Part shown: positions 28,563 through 37,929 of the stretch, in pieces
How the letters are laid out: every line of letters starts with the position of its first letter
Numbering within the stretch: position 1 is the stretch's first letter
Assembly (NCBI RefSeq): GCF_002993885.1
Contig: NZ_CM009578.1
Location: forward strand, 2,269,751-2,333,750
Length of the DNA stretch: 64,000 nt
Reading direction: 5' to 3'
From: Sphingopyxis lindanitolerans
GTDB taxonomy: Bacteria > Pseudomonadota > Alphaproteobacteria > Sphingomonadales > Sphingomonadaceae
Translations under genes and position numbers: made by a program
The notes under the pieces: model-generated
What the model saw: the letters and a program-made list of their open reading frames with translations, nothing else
Told to the model about the DNA's origin: nothing
The model's database searches: none

Positions 28563-28838
28563 ATGGCTCGCTCGGTCTGGAAGGGTCCGTTTGTCGACCT
28601 TCATCTCCTCAAGAAAGCCGAAACGGCCCAGGACGGTGGCAGCTCTGCCCCGATCAAAACCTGGTCGCGTCGGTCCACCATCCTGCCGCAGTTCGTCGGG
28701 CTGACCTTCAACGTCTACAACGGCCGCAAGTTCGTGCCGGTGTCGGTCAACGAAGACATGGTCGGCATGAAGCTGGGTGAATTTGCGCCGACGCGCTTCT
28801 TCCCCGGCCACGCGGCCGACAAGAAGGGCAAACGCTAA
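28563..28838 (+). CDS. rpsS: 30S ribosomal protein S19 (uS19)
   Basis: S19 lies in the 30S head. [19 protein letters not shown] starts the 91-residue protein, with [16 protein letters not shown] and the C-terminal [18 protein letters not shown], where the usual GH-basic segment is GHAAD. It follows rplB after three bases, and its stop shares one base with the rplV start (TAATG). Confidence 0.98.
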   Translation: MARSVWKGPFVDLHLLKKAETAQDGGSSAPIKTWSRRSTILPQFVGLTFNVYNGRKFVPVSVNEDMVGMKLGEFAPTRFFPGHAADKKGKR

Positions 28839-29218
28839 TGGGCAAGGAAAAGTCCCCCCGCCGCGTTGCGGATAATGAGGCTCTCTCGGTCGGTACGCAG
28901 ATTCGCGGCTCGGCGCAGAAGCTGAACCTCGTCGCCGCGCTGATCCGCGGCCGCAAGGTCGAAGACGCGATGAACGTCCTCTCCTTCTCGAAGAAGGCGA
29001 TGGCCGTCGACGTGCGCAAGGTTCTCGCCAGCGCGGTCGCCAACGCGGAAAACAACCACAATCTCGACGTTGACGCCCTGGTCGTCCAGGAAGCGAGCGT
29101 CGGCAAGTCGATCTCGATGAAGCGCTGGCACGCTCGTGGCCGCGGCAAGTCGACCCGGATCGTCAAGCCGTTCAGCCGCATCCGCATCGTCGTCCGCGAA
29201 CAGGAAGAAGAGGCGTAA
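28838..29218 (+). CDS. rplV: 50S ribosomal protein L22 (uL22)
   Basis: L22 lines the exit tunnel with its beta-hairpin. The 126-residue protein shows [38 protein letters not shown] and the hairpin region [20 protein letters not shown]. Start and stop are each within one base of neighbouring genes (rpsS, rpsC), so it is translationally coupled on both sides. Confidence 0.98.
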   Translation: MGKEKSPRRVADNEALSVGTQIRGSAQKLNLVAALIRGRKVEDAMNVLSFSKKAMAVDVRKVLASAVANAENNHNLDVDALVVQEASVGKSISMKRWHARGRGKSTRIVKPFSRIRIVVREQEEEA

Positions 29219-29219
29219 G

Positions 29220-29927
29220 ATGGGCCAGAAGAGCAATCCGATCGGCCTGCGCCTGCAGGTCAACCGCACCTGGGACAGCCGCTGGTTCGCCGAGGGCCAG
29301 GACTATGGCCGCATGCTGGTCGAGGATCTGAAGATCCGCCAATATGTGTTCAAGACCCTGCCGCAGGCCGCGATCTCGAAGGTCGTGATCGAGCGTCCGG
29401 CGAAGCTGTGCCGCGTGTCGATCTATGCCGCCCGTCCGGGCGTCATCATCGGCAAGAAGGGCGCCGACATCGAAAAGCTTCGCAAGAAGCTCGGCGAACT
29501 GACGGGCAGCGACGTGTCGCTGAACATCGTCGAAATCCGCAAGCCCGAAGTCGATGCCAAGCTCGTCGGCCAGGGCATTGCCGACCAGCTCGAACGCCGC
29601 GTTGCTTTCCGCCGCGCGATGAAGCGCGCGGTGCAGTCGGCGATGCGTCTCGGCGCCGAGGGCATCCGGATCAACTGCGCCGGCCGTCTCGGCGGCGCGG
29701 AAATCGCGCGCACCGAATGGTATCGCGAAGGTCGGGTGCCGCTGCACACGCTGCGCGCCAATGTCGACTATGCCGAATCGACGGCGCACACCGCCTATGG
29801 CGTGTGCGGGATCAAGGTGTGGATCTTCAAGGGCGAGATTCTCGGCCATGACCCGCTGGCGACCGACCGGCTGATGCTCGACGCGCAGACGTCGGGTGTT
29901 CGCCCGGCGCGCGATGAACGCCGCTAA
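29220..29927 (+). CDS. rpsC: 30S ribosomal protein S3 (uS3)
   Basis: S3 forms part of the mRNA entry channel. The protein starts [20 protein letters not shown] and has the KH domain motif [18 protein letters not shown] and the C-terminal domain segment [23 protein letters not shown] 29220 gives 235 residues and lies one base after the rplV stop; an upstream in-frame start would lie within rplV. Confidence 0.98.
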   Translation: MGQKSNPIGLRLQVNRTWDSRWFAEGQDYGRMLVEDLKIRQYVFKTLPQAAISKVVIERPAKLCRVSIYAARPGVIIGKKGADIEKLRKKLGELTGSDVSLNIVEIRKPEVDAKLVGQGIADQLERRVAFRRAMKRAVQSAMRLGAEGIRINCAGRLGGAEIARTEWYREGRVPLHTLRANVDYAESTAHTAYGVCGIKVWIFKGEILGHDPLATDRLMLDAQTSGVRPARDERR

Positions 29928-29938
29928 GGACTGCTGAC

Positions 29939-30370
29939 ATGCTGCAACCGAAAAAAACCAAGTTCCGCAAGGCTTTCAAGGGCCGCATCCATGGCCTTGC
30001 CAAGGGTGGCACCAGCCTGAACTTCGGCTCCTACGGCCTGAAGGCGATGGAACCCGAGCGCATCACCGCGCGCCAGATCGAGGCGGCTCGCCGCGCGATC
30101 AGCCGTGCGATCAAGCGTCAGGGCCGCCTCTGGATCCGCATCTTCCCCGACGTCCCGGTGTCGTCGAAGCCCGCCGAAGTCCGCATGGGCAAGGGCAAGG
30201 GTTCGCCTGAATTCTGGGCCGCCCGCGTCAAGCCCGGCCGCATCCTGTTCGAACTCGACGGCGTCCCCGGTCCGGTGGCCGCGCTGGCGTTCGAACGCGC
30301 GGCGATGAAGCTGCCGATCAAGACGAAGGTCGTTGCCCGCCTCGGCGACACCTCGCACCTGGAGGGTTGA
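29939..30370 (+). CDS. rplP: 50S ribosomal protein L16 (uL16)
   Basis: L16 binds near the A site and 5S rRNA. The 143-residue protein shows [19 protein letters not shown], the conserved [20 protein letters not shown] and RILFELDGV. The Arg of the loop ([16 protein letters not shown]) that is hydroxylated in E. coli is within a normal context. It follows rpsC after 11 bases. Confidence 0.98.
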   Translation: MLQPKKTKFRKAFKGRIHGLAKGGTSLNFGSYGLKAMEPERITARQIEAARRAISRAIKRQGRLWIRIFPDVPVSSKPAEVRMGKGKGSPEFWAARVKPGRILFELDGVPGPVAALAFERAAMKLPIKTKVVARLGDTSHLEG

Positions 30371-30375
30371 GGGCC

Positions 30376-30579
30376 ATGGCCAAGACCGAAGATCTGACCA
30401 AGAAGACCGACGACCAGCTCGCCGAACAGCTTGGCGAACTGAAGCGCGAGGCGTTCAACCTCCGTTTCCAGGCCGCCACCGGCCAGCTGGAAAAGGCATC
30501 GCGGGTCAAGGAAGTGCGTCGCACCATCGCGCGCGTCAAGACCGAGCAGACCGGGCGCACGCGCTCGGCTGCTAAGTAA
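30376..30579 (+). CDS. rpmC: 50S ribosomal protein L29 (uL29)
   Basis: L29 is a small helical protein by the tunnel exit. [20 protein letters not shown] and the helix [20 protein letters not shown] match the family. ATG 30376 gives 67 residues; a TTG three codons upstream that overlaps the rplP stop is less likely. Confidence 0.96.
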   Translation: MAKTEDLTKKTDDQLAEQLGELKREAFNLRFQAATGQLEKASRVKEVRRTIARVKTEQTGRTRSAAK

Positions 30580-30591
30580 GGAGACCAACCC

Positions 30592-30873
30592 ATGCCGAAG
30601 CGCATATTGACCGGCACGGTGGTGTCCGACAAGGGCGACAAGACCGTGGTCGTGAAGGTAGAGCGGAAGGTCAAGCACCCGCTCTACGGCAAGATCATCC
30701 GCCGTTCGAAAAAATATCACGCCCACGATGAGGACAACGCCATCAAGGCCGGCGAAACCGTCCGCATCGAGGAAACGAAGCCGATTTCGAAGCTGAAGAC
30801 CTGGAAGGTCCTCGACAAGGTCGAAATCTCGACCAAGGCGAAGAAGTCCGACGAGATCGACGCGCAAGCGTAA
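30592..30873 (+). CDS. rpsQ: 30S ribosomal protein S17 (uS17)
   Basis: S17 binds helix 11 of 16S r[23 protein letters not shown] and [18 protein letters not shown] are typical; the 93-residue length includes a short charged C-terminal tail ([14 protein letters not shown]). A GC-rich hairpin (ACCGCCGGGGAGCCCCGG region, 30887-30905) lies in the 57 bases before rplN and may be a processing or attenuation site. Confidence 0.97.
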   Translation: MPKRILTGTVVSDKGDKTVVVKVERKVKHPLYGKIIRRSKKYHAHDEDNAIKAGETVRIEETKPISKLKTWKVLDKVEISTKAKKSDEIDAQA

Positions 30874-30930
30874 GAGGTTCACGGAACCGCCGGGGAGCCC
30901 CGGTAGGCCAAGGAAGAAGGAAATGCATCG

Positions 30931-31299
30931 ATGATTCAGATGCAGTCACAATTGGAAGTCGCCGACAACAGCGGTGCGAAGCGCGTCCAGTGCATCAAGG
31001 TGCTTGGCGGCTCGAAGCGCCGTGTCGCCGGTGTCGGCGACGTGATCGTCGTGTCGATCAAGGAAGCCCAGCCGCGCGGCAAGGTGAAGAAGGGTGACGT
31101 CCATCGCGCCGTCATCGTCCGCACCGCGAAGGATGTGCGCCGCGCCGATGGCTCGGTGATCCGCTTCGACAGCAACGCCGCCGTGCTCGTCAACAAGAAT
31201 GAGGAGCCGATCGGCACCCGTATCTTCGGCCCGGTCGTCCGCGAACTGCGCGGCCGCGGCTATATGAAGATCATCAGCCTGGCGCCGGAGGTGCTCTGA
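30931..31299 (+). CDS. rplN: 50S ribosomal protein L14 (uL14)
   Basis: First gene of the spc group. The 122-residue protein begins [20 protein letters not shown] and carries [20 protein letters not shown] and the C-terminal [16 protein letters not shown] segment ([19 protein letters not shown]). L14 forms intersubunit bridge B8. It is separated from rplX by two bases. Confidence 0.98.
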   Translation: MIQMQSQLEVADNSGAKRVQCIKVLGGSKRRVAGVGDVIVVSIKEAQPRGKVKKGDVHRAVIVRTAKDVRRADGSVIRFDSNAAVLVNKNEEPIGTRIFGPVVRELRGRGYMKIISLAPEVL

Positions 31300-31301
31300 C
31301 C

Positions 31302-31619
31302 ATGGCGAACAAGATCAAGAAGGGTGACACGGTCGTTATCCTGTCCGGCAAGGACAAGGGCAAGACCGGCGAAGTGACGCAGAGCCTGCCGAAGGACGGC
31401 AAGCTCGTCGTCGCCGGCGTCAACGTCATCACCCGCCACCGCAAGCCGACCCAGGCCAACCCGCAGGGTGGCCTGGAGCGCAAGGAAGCGCCGCTGTTCG
31501 CGAGCAAGGTCGCTCTCGCCGATCCCAAGACCGGCAAGGCGACGCGCGTCCGCTTTGAAACCAGGGACGGCAAGAAGGTCCGTGTGGCCGTGAAGTCCGG
31601 GGAGACGATCAATGGCTGA
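31302..31619 (+). CDS. rplX: 50S ribosomal protein L24 (uL24)
   Basis: L24 is an early assembly protein. The KOW motif [20 protein letters not shown] lies at residues 5-24, followed by [20 protein letters not shown]. The 105-residue gene overlaps rplE by eight bases. Confidence 0.98.
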   Translation: MANKIKKGDTVVILSGKDKGKTGEVTQSLPKDGKLVVAGVNVITRHRKPTQANPQGGLERKEAPLFASKVALADPKTGKATRVRFETRDGKKVRVAVKSGETING

Positions 31620-32190
31620 GAATTACACCCCGCGCATGCGCAAGCGCTATGACGATGTGATCGTCAAGGCGATGACCGAGAAATTCGGTTACAAGAATGT
31701 GATGGAAGTGCCGAAGATCGAAAAGATCGTGCTCAACATGGGCGTCGGCGAAGCCACGCAGGACAAGAAGAAGGTCGAGAGCGCGGCTGCCGAAATGGAG
31801 CTGATCGCGGGCCAGAAGCCTGTCGTGACCAAGGCAAAGAAGTCGATCGCCCAGTTCAAGCTGCGCGAAGGCATGCCGATCGGCTGCAAGGTGACCTTGC
31901 GCCGCGAACGGATGTACGAGTTCCTCGATCGCCTGATCACGATCGCGATGCCGCGTATCCGCGACTTTCGCGGCGTGTCGGCGACGAGCTTCGACGGCCG
32001 TGGCAATTATGCCATGGGCCTGAAGGAACAGATCATCTTCCCCGAGATCAACTATGACCGCATCGACCAGGTGCGCGGCATGGACGTGATCGTCACCACC
32101 ACCGCCCGTACGGACGACGAAGCCCGCGAACTGCTCAAGCTGTTCGGCTTCCCCTTCCCGATCGAAGCGCAGGAAAAGGAAGCCGCCTGA
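31612..32190 (+). CDS. rplE: 50S ribosomal protein L5 (uL5)
   Basis: L5 binds 5S rRNA in the central protuberance. The 192-residue protein carries [40 protein letters not shown] and [21 protein letters not shown] 50-base spacer separates it from rpsN. Confidence 0.98.
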   Translation: MAENYTPRMRKRYDDVIVKAMTEKFGYKNVMEVPKIEKIVLNMGVGEATQDKKKVESAAAEMELIAGQKPVVTKAKKSIAQFKLREGMPIGCKVTLRRERMYEFLDRLITIAMPRIRDFRGVSATSFDGRGNYAMGLKEQIIFPEINYDRIDQVRGMDVIVTTTARTDDEARELLKLFGFPFPIEAQEKEAA

Positions 32191-32240
32191 TCCCCCTGGG
32201 ACCAGGCCGGCTCTTTCAAGAAGGAAAGAGAACTTAAGTC

Positions 32241-32546
32241 ATGGCGAAACTGAGTTCGATGAACAAGAACGAGCGTCGCAAGCAGCTGGTGAAGAAATAT
32301 GCCGGCCGTTATGCGAAGCTGAAGGCGATTGCGGCGGACACCTCGCTCGACGATGGCGAGCGTCTGATCGCGCGCCTCAAGATGGCGGAAATCCCCCGCA
32401 ACGGCAACCCGACCCGCATCCGCAACCGGTGCGAGCTGACCGGGCGTCCGCGCGCTTATTACCGTAAATTCCGGCTGTGCCGTATCCAGCTCCGCGATCT
32501 GGCCAACAAGGGCCTGATCCCCGGCGTTGTGAAATCGAGCTGGTAA
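32241..32546 (+). CDS. rpsN: 30S ribosomal protein S14 (uS14), zinc-free form
   Basis: The 101-residue C-minus form of S14: [20 protein letters not shown] and [20 protein letters not shown]. The paired CxxC zinc ligands of the short form are absent, as in most proteobacteria. Spacing to rpsH is 12 bases. Confidence 0.97.
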   Translation: MAKLSSMNKNERRKQLVKKYAGRYAKLKAIAADTSLDDGERLIARLKMAEIPRNGNPTRIRNRCELTGRPRAYYRKFRLCRIQLRDLANKGLIPGVVKSSW

Positions 32547-32558
32547 GGGACTGACAAG

Positions 32559-32963
32559 ATGGCAATGACCGATCCCCTGGGTGATATGCTCACCCGCATC
32601 CGCAACGGCCAGACGGCGAAGAAGGACAGCGTCCTTACCCCCGCCTCGACCCTGCGTGTCCGCGTTCTCGATGTGCTCCAGCGCGAAGGCTATATCCGCG
32701 GCTATAGCGAAGAATCGCTGGGCGCGAAGGGCCAGCACAAGGGCATCCGCATCGAGCTTAAATATTTCGAGGGCCAGCCGGCGATCCGCCATGTGGCGCG
32801 CGTCTCGAAGCCGGGTCGCCGCGTCTATTCGGGCTCGAAAGAGCTGCCGATCGTGCGCAACGGCCTGGGCATCACCATCGTGTCGACCCCGCGCGGCGTT
32901 CTTTCGGACGCCGAGGCTCGCGAACATAATGTCGGCGGCGAAGTGCTGGCGGAGGTGTTCTGA
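32559..32963 (+). CDS. rpsH: 30S ribosomal protein S8 (uS8)
   Basis: S8 binds central 16S rRNA and in E. coli represses the spc operon. The protein shows [26 protein letters not shown]-type segment ([17 protein letters not shown]) and the C-terminal [20 protein letters not shown]. Start may be 32559 or the ATG two codons later. It shares one base with the rplF start. Confidence 0.98.
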   Translation: MAMTDPLGDMLTRIRNGQTAKKDSVLTPASTLRVRVLDVLQREGYIRGYSEESLGAKGQHKGIRIELKYFEGQPAIRHVARVSKPGRRVYSGSKELPIVRNGLGITIVSTPRGVLSDAEAREHNVGGEVLAEVF

Positions 32964-33496
32964 TGTCGCGCATTGGTAAAAAATCAGTGGGCATCCCGAG
33001 CGGCGTCACCGCCGCGATCGACGGCGGCGAGCTGTCGGTCAAGGGGCCGAAGGGCACGCTCGCGATGCCGCTTTCCGACAACATCAAATATGAAGTCGGC
33101 GAAGGCAGCATCTCGGTTCAGCCCGCGAACGACAGCCGCGAAGCACGCGCCTTCTGGGGCATGCAGCGCACGCTGGTGCAGAACCTGATCACGGGTGTGA
33201 CCGAAGGCTTTACCAAAGTCCTCGAGATCACCGGCGTCGGTTATCGCGCCAACTCGCAGGGCAAGACGCTGAAGCTGCAGCTCGGCTACAGCCACGATGT
33301 CGATTTCGCGGTGCCCGAGGGCATCGAGATCAAGACGCCGGACAATACGACGATCGAGATCAGCGGCATCGACAAGCAGCAGGTCGGCCAGGTCGCGGCG
33401 GAAATCCGCCGTTGGCGCAAGCCCGAACCCTATAAGGGCAAGGGCATCAAATATCGCGGCGAGTACATCTTCCGCAAAGAAGGCAAGAAGAAGTAA
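32963..33496 (+). CDS. rplF: 50S ribosomal protein L6 (uL6)
   Basis: L6 lies near the sarcin-ricin loop. [40 protein letters not shown] and the C-terminal signature [20 protein letters not shown] are all standard. The 177-residue length is normal. It is coupled to rpsH by a TGATG overlap. Confidence 0.98.
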   Translation: MSRIGKKSVGIPSGVTAAIDGGELSVKGPKGTLAMPLSDNIKYEVGEGSISVQPANDSREARAFWGMQRTLVQNLITGVTEGFTKVLEITGVGYRANSQGKTLKLQLGYSHDVDFAVPEGIEIKTPDNTTIEISGIDKQQVGQVAAEIRRWRKPEPYKGKGIKYRGEYIFRKEGKKK

Positions 33497-33499
33497 GCC

Positions 33500-33853
33500 A
33501 TGGCACATCTTACCACTTTCCAAAAACGTCGCCAGCGCGTCCGCACCGCGCTCCGTCAGCGCGCCGCCGGTCGGCCGCGGCTTTCGGTGCACCGTTCGGG
33601 TCGCCACATCTATGCGCAGCTCATCGATGATGCCGCCGGCAAGACGCTGGCCGCCGCCTCGACGCTCGACAAGGATGTGCGCGGCAAGACCGGCGCCACT
33701 GCGGCGGCCGCTGCCGACGTCGGCAAGCGCCTTGCCGACGCCGCCAAGAAAGCGGGCGTGACGCAGGTCGTGTTCGACCGCGGCGGCTTCCTGTTCCACG
33801 GGCGCATCAAGGCGCTGGCCGACGCGGCACGCGAAGGCGGATTGGAGTTCTAA
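33500..33853 (+). CDS. rplR: 50S ribosomal protein L18 (uL18)
   Basis: L18 brings 5S rRNA into the 50S subunit. [20 protein letters not shown] and [20 protein letters not shown] match the family; length is 117 residues. Three bases after rplF and two before rpsE. Confidence 0.98.
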   Translation: MAHLTTFQKRRQRVRTALRQRAAGRPRLSVHRSGRHIYAQLIDDAAGKTLAAASTLDKDVRGKTGATAAAAADVGKRLADAAKKAGVTQVVFDRGGFLFHGRIKALADAAREGGLEF

Positions 33854-33855
33854 TC

Positions 33856-34563
33856 ATGGCAGACGAAGTTCAGAACGCCGAAGGCGCCCCCGCGGCGCCG
33901 ACCGAAAACACCGGCGCCCCCGCGCGTCGGGGCCGTGGTGGCGGCGGTGGCCGCGACGGCGGCCGTGGCGGTCGTGATGGTGGCCGTGGCCGCCGCGACG
34001 ATCGTCGCCCGCGCGACGATGACGGCGGCGAAGAGCTGATCGAAAAGCTCGTCCACATCAACCGCGTGTCCAAGACCGTGAAGGGCGGCAAGCGCTTCGG
34101 TTTCGCCGCGCTCGTCGTCGTCGGCGACGGCAAGGGCCGCGCCGGTTTCGGTCATGGCAAGGCGCGCGAAGTGCCCGAAGCCATTTCGAAGGCGACCGCC
34201 GCCGCGAAGAAGGCGATGATCCGCGTTCCGCTGCGCGATGGTCGCACGCTGCACCATGACGGTCGCGGCCACTTCGGTGCCGGCAACGTCACGCTGCGCT
34301 CGGCTCCCGCGGGGACCGGCATCATCGCCGGTGGCCCGATGCGCGCCGTGTTCGAATCGCTGGGCGTTGCCGATGTGGTGACCAAGTCGGTCGGCACCTC
34401 GAACCCCTACAACATGATCCGCGCGACCTTCGAGGCGCTCGGCGAACAGACCAGCCCGAAGTCGGTCGCGCAGCGTCGCGGCAAGAAGGTTTCGGACCTG
34501 ATCAAGCGTGGCGGTGCGTCCGACCGCGCAGCCGAGGCCGAAGCCGCGGCGGTGACGGAGTAA
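33856..34563 (+). CDS. rpsE: 30S ribosomal protein S5 (uS5) with Arg/Gly-rich N-terminal extension
   Basis: S5 works in decoding accuracy and the mRNA entry helicase. The core has [38 protein letters not shown] and [18 protein letters not shown]. At 235 residues it is about 65 longer than E. coli S5: the first ~58 residues are acidic then rich in Arg-Gly-Asp repeats ([20 protein letters not shown]), and the C-terminus is Ala/Glu-rich. Such a low-complexity extension is reminiscent of RNA-binding RGG tails. Confidence 0.97.
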   Translation: MADEVQNAEGAPAAPTENTGAPARRGRGGGGGRDGGRGGRDGGRGRRDDRRPRDDDGGEELIEKLVHINRVSKTVKGGKRFGFAALVVVGDGKGRAGFGHGKAREVPEAISKATAAAKKAMIRVPLRDGRTLHHDGRGHFGAGNVTLRSAPAGTGIIAGGPMRAVFESLGVADVVTKSVGTSNPYNMIRATFEALGEQTSPKSVAQRRGKKVSDLIKRGGASDRAAEAEAAAVTE

Positions 34564-34567
34564 GACC

Positions 34568-34753
34568 ATGGCTGACAAGACAATCAAGATCCGCCAGATC
34601 GGCTCGCCGATCCGTCGTCCGAAAAGCCAGCGCGCCATCCTGACCGGCCTCGGCCTGGGCAAGATGCACCGCGTGGTCGAACTGGTCGACACCCCGGAAG
34701 TGCGCGGCATGATCCGCAAGCTTCCGCACATGGTGGAAGTCGTCGAGGGCTGA
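34568..34753 (+). CDS. rpmD: 50S ribosomal protein L30 (uL30)
   Basis: A 61-residue protein: [20 protein letters not shown] then [20 protein letters not shown], standard for bacterial L30. Its stop is immediately followed, with no spacer, by the ATG of a DUF1737 gene. Confidence 0.97.
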   Translation: MADKTIKIRQIGSPIRRPKSQRAILTGLGLGKMHRVVELVDTPEVRGMIRKLPHMVEVVEG

Positions 34754-34960
34754 ATGAAGCTCTACCGCCTGTTGACCGGTTCCGACGACGCCGCCTTTTG
34801 CGCCCGCGTCGAGGGACTGCTCAACCGGGGGTGGCAGCTTCACGGCAGCCCCTCGATCACCAATGTCGATGGCCGCGGCTATGTCGCCCAGGCCATCGTG
34901 ATGGAAAAGGCCGGGCCCTATCCCGGCTTTCAGCCGTCGAGTGACATCGAACCGGACTAG
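34754..34960 (+). CDS. DUF1737 family small protein inside the spc operon
   Basis: A 68-residue protein, [20 protein letters not shown] then [19 protein letters not shown], matching the DUF1737 pattern I recall (LTG-D-A-F--RV---L--GW-L-GSP). Its role is unknown. It starts directly after the rpmD stop and precedes rplO by 46 bases, so it should be cotranscribed and perhaps coupled with rpmD. It has neither the strong basic charge nor the length of a core ribosomal protein. Confidence 0.8.
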   Translation: MKLYRLLTGSDDAAFCARVEGLLNRGWQLHGSPSITNVDGRGYVAQAIVMEKAGPYPGFQPSSDIEPD

Positions 34961-35006
34961 CCCCTTGGGGCGCGTCCATAGCGCGAACAGAGCGAAAGCG
35001 AGTGCA

Positions 35007-35534
35007 ATGACTATCAAACTCAACGATCTTCGTGACAATAATGGCGCCCGCAAGGGCCGGATGCGCGTCGGACGCGGCATCGGCTCGGGCAAGGGCAAGA
35101 CCGCCGGTCGCGGCCAGAAGGGCCAGAAGGCGCGCAGCGGTGTCGCGATCAACGGCTTCGAGGGCGGCCAGATGCCGCTCCACATGCGCATCCCGAAGCG
35201 CGGCTTCAACAATATCTTCGGCAAGGATTTCGCGATCGTGAACCTGGGCCAGATCCAGAAGCTGATCGACGAGAAGAAGCTCGACGCCAAGGCGACGATC
35301 GACCATGCCGCGCTCAAGGCGGCGGGCGTCGCGCGCGGCGGCAAGGATGGCGTCCGCCTCCTCGCCAAGGGCGAACTGACCGCCAAGCTGAATTTCGCGG
35401 TCGCCGGCGCGTCGAAGGGCGCGATCGAAGCGGTCGAAAAGACCGGCGGCAAGGTCGAACTGCCCGAACCCAAGCCCGAAGGCGACGGCAAGAAGGCCAA
35501 GCGCAAGGCCGAAGCGGCCGCCAAGCGGGGCTGA
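35007..35534 (+). CDS. rplO: 50S ribosomal protein L15 (uL15)
   Basis: L15 is a late-assembly 50S protein. [40 protein letters not shown] and [15 protein letters not shown] are typical. ATG 35007 gives 175 residues with a Lys/Ala-rich C-terminal tail. A strong terminator follows the stop, making this the end of the spc transcript. Confidence 0.98.
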   Translation: MTIKLNDLRDNNGARKGRMRVGRGIGSGKGKTAGRGQKGQKARSGVAINGFEGGQMPLHMRIPKRGFNNIFGKDFAIVNLGQIQKLIDEKKLDAKATIDHAALKAAGVARGGKDGVRLLAKGELTAKLNFAVAGASKGAIEAVEKTGGKVELPEPKPEGDGKKAKRKAEAAAKRG

Positions 35535-35543
35535 TTTATTGCG

Positions 35544-35580
35544 AAGGGTGGTTCGGAACACGAACCACCCTTTGTTATTT
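35544..35580 (+). terminator. Intrinsic terminator between rplO and secY
   Basis: AAGGGTGGTTCG (35544-35555) pairs perfectly with CGAACCACCCTT (35561-35572) around a 5-base loop, followed by TGTTATTT. Confidence 0.8.
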
Positions 35581-35598
35581 GAAGACCGATATTTCCCG

Positions 35599-35630
35599 TT
35601 CGTGTCGAGCGAAGTCGAGACACCCATCGG
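35599..35630. repeat. Short dispersed repeat upstream of secY
   Basis: GTTCGTGTCGAGCGAAGTCGA begins an imperfect palindrome; the core GAGCGAAGTCGAG also occurs at 46095-46107. It sits in the 266-base rplO-secY gap, which otherwise shows only the terminator. Confidence 0.45.
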
Positions 35631-35800
35631 GTCAGTGCAAGTTCGAGGGGCATCTCGATTTTGCTCGATGCGAACGGATAAATGGGGCTTGTAAGGGCCG
35701 CGCCTCTAAATAGGCCTTTCCCCTTGCGCTTCGCCACTGCCGAACGCACATAGGCGCCGGGTCGCGGGGGGCGCGGTCCGGAAATCCGAGGAAAACACCC

Positions 35801-37174
35801 ATGGCCTCTCGCGCCGACCATCTTGCTTCCAGTCTGAATTTTTCGAAGTTCGGCCAGGCGACCGAGCTCAAGAACCGCCTCTGGTTCACGATCGGCGCGC
35901 TGATCGTCTTTCGCTTCCTGTCGTTCGTGCCGCTCCCCGGGGTCGATCCGGTCGCGCTGTCGCGGCTCTATTCGCAGGCGGCGACGGGCGGCATCCTCGA
36001 CATCTTCAACACATTCTCGGGCGGCAGCCTGGAGCGGATGAGCATCATCGCGCTCGGCGTCATGCCCTATATCACGGCGTCGATCGTCGTTCAGCTCGCC
36101 TCGGCGCTCGCCCCCAGCCTCGCCGCGCTCAAGAAAGAGGGCGAAAGCGGACGCAAGAAGCTCAACCAGTACACGCGCTACGGCACCGTCTTCCTGACCG
36201 CGATCCAGGGCTATTTCATCGCCGTCGGTCTCGAAACGCTCGGCCAGAGCCAGGGCGTCGCGGCGGTCGTCGATCCCGGCATGATGTTCCGCATCGGCGC
36301 CGTGATCAGCATCGTCGGCGGCACGCTCTTCCTGATGTGGCTCGGTGAACAGGTCACCAGCCGCGGCATCGGCAACGGCGTTTCGCTGATCATCATGGCG
36401 GGCATTCTCGCCCAGTTGCCGCGCAGCTTTTCGCAGATGTTCACGCAGGTGCGCGAAGGGTCGATGGGTGGCGGCACGATCATCGCGGTGGTCGGCGGCG
36501 CCGTGCTCATCATCGCCGCGATCAGTTTCATGGAACTCGCGCAGCGGCGCGTCCTCGTCCAATATCCAAAACGCGCGACGCAACGCGGCATGATGCAGGC
36601 CGATCGCAGCCACCTGCCGCTCAAGGTCAACACCTCGGGCGTGATTCCGCCGATCTTCGCTTCGTCGCTGCTGCTGATGCCGCTCACCGTCACCCAGATG
36701 CTCGGCAGCAATGTCGAACAGGATACGGCGTGGGGCGAATTCCTCGTCACGCTCAACCAATATCTCGCGCACGGCCAGCCGCTCTATATGGCGCTCTATG
36801 CCGGGGGCATCATCTTCTTCTGCTTCTTCTATGTCGCGGTCGTCTTCAACCCCGAAGAAACCGCCGACAATCTGAAGCGTCAGAACGGGTTCATTCCCGG
36901 CATCCGTCCGGGCAAGAACACCGCCGCCTATCTCGATTTCGTGCTGACGCGCATCACCGTGATCGGGGCGATCTATCTGGCGCTCATCTGCCTCGTTCCC
37001 GAATATTTCATCGCCAAATCGGGGTTGCCGTTCCAGCTCGGCGGAACCAGCCTGCTGATCATCGTCAATGTGACGATCGATACGATCAGCCAGATGCAGA
37101 GCCACATGCTCGCGCATCAATATGGCGACCTGATCAAGAAAGCCAAATTGAAGGGCGGCGTTGCGCGGCGCTGA
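35801..37174 (+). CDS. secY: Protein translocase subunit SecY
   Basis: SecY forms the protein-conducting channel of the cytoplasmic membrane. The 457-residue protein has about ten membrane helices, the plug-proximal segment DIFNTFSGGSLERMSIIALG, the helix YITASIVVQL and the cytoplasmic loop RRVLVQYPKRA plus NPEETADNLKRQNGFIPGIR. It is separated from rplO by a terminator and 266 bases, so it must have its own promoter, which I could not place with confidence. Confidence 0.98.
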   Translation: MASRADHLASSLNFSKFGQATELKNRLWFTIGALIVFRFLSFVPLPGVDPVALSRLYSQAATGGILDIFNTFSGGSLERMSIIALGVMPYITASIVVQLASALAPSLAALKKEGESGRKKLNQYTRYGTVFLTAIQGYFIAVGLETLGQSQGVAAVVDPGMMFRIGAVISIVGGTLFLMWLGEQVTSRGIGNGVSLIIMAGILAQLPRSFSQMFTQVREGSMGGGTIIAVVGGAVLIIAAISFMELAQRRVLVQYPKRATQRGMMQADRSHLPLKVNTSGVIPPIFASSLLLMPLTVTQMLGSNVEQDTAWGEFLVTLNQYLAHGQPLYMALYAGGIIFFCFFYVAVVFNPEETADNLKRQNGFIPGIRPGKNTAAYLDFVLTRITVIGAIYLALICLVPEYFIAKSGLPFQLGGTSLLIIVNVTIDTISQMQSHMLAHQYGDLIKKAKLKGGVARR

Positions 37175-37220
37175 TCGGTCGGTTAGGGCCACCCCGACGG
37201 AACGGGAAACAGGGGCTTCC

Positions 37221-37883
37221 ATGACGCTGAACATCATTTTGCTGGGGCCGCCGGGGGCGGGCAAGGGAACACAGGCTTCGCGGCTCGAAAGCGAACATGG
37301 CATGGTCCAGCTTTCGACCGGCGACATGCTGCGCGCCGCGGTCAAGGCGGGAACGCCGATCGGCCTCCAGGCCAAGGCGGTGATGGACGCGGGCGCGCTG
37401 GTGTCGGACGCGATCGTCTCGGGCCTCATCGGCGAACGGCTCGACGAGCTTGGCGGCGAAACCTCGGTGATCTTCGACGGCTATCCGCGCACCGCGGCGC
37501 AGGCCGATGCGCTCGACGCGATCCTGTCGGACCGCGGCCGCAAGCTCGACCATGTGATCGAACTGGTGGTCGAGGAAGACGCGCTTGTCGACCGCATCAC
37601 CGGCCGCTTCAGCTGCGCCCAATGCGGCGCGGGCTATCACGACCGCTACAAGCTGCCCAAGGTCGCCGATACCTGCGACGTCTGCGGCGCCCATGACTTC
37701 AAGCGCCGCCCCGACGACAATGAGGAAACGGTGCGCACGCGGATGGCCGAATATCGCGCCAAGACCGCGCCGATCCTGCCGATCTACGAAGCGCGCGGGA
37801 TCGTGGCAAGGGTCGACGGCATGGCCGACATCGACCATGTCAACGACGCGATCGAGGCGATCCTGGGCAGCGACGCCAGCTAG
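37221..37883 (+). CDS. adk: Adenylate kinase, zinc-LID form
   Basis: Adk interconverts ATP + AMP and 2 ADP. The P-loop GPPGAGKGT is at residues 9-17, and the AMP-site motif FDGYPRT follows near residues 85-91. Four Cys (132, 135, 152, 155) in the LID, SCAQCGAGYH and TCDVCGAHDF, form a structural zinc site. The 220-residue length suits the long form. ATG 37221 is 46 bases after secY; rpsM does not follow. Confidence 0.97.
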   Translation: MTLNIILLGPPGAGKGTQASRLESEHGMVQLSTGDMLRAAVKAGTPIGLQAKAVMDAGALVSDAIVSGLIGERLDELGGETSVIFDGYPRTAAQADALDAILSDRGRKLDHVIELVVEEDALVDRITGRFSCAQCGAGYHDRYKLPKVADTCDVCGAHDFKRRPDDNEETVRTRMAEYRAKTAPILPIYEARGIVARVDGMADIDHVNDAIEAILGSDAS

Positions 37884-37929
37884 CCAGTGTCCCCGCCGCC
37901 GTCTATGAAGGCGGCAAAGGGGACAGGGC

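Noticed and set aside
34502..37429. Very long open frame antisense to rpsE-secY (also similar ones opposite rplD, fusA, mutS, glnD, pheT, pheS and maeB)
   Set aside because: High third-position GC opens antisense frames opposite real genes; these lack family motifs and have compositions rich in Arg, Ala and Asp that mirror the coding strand.
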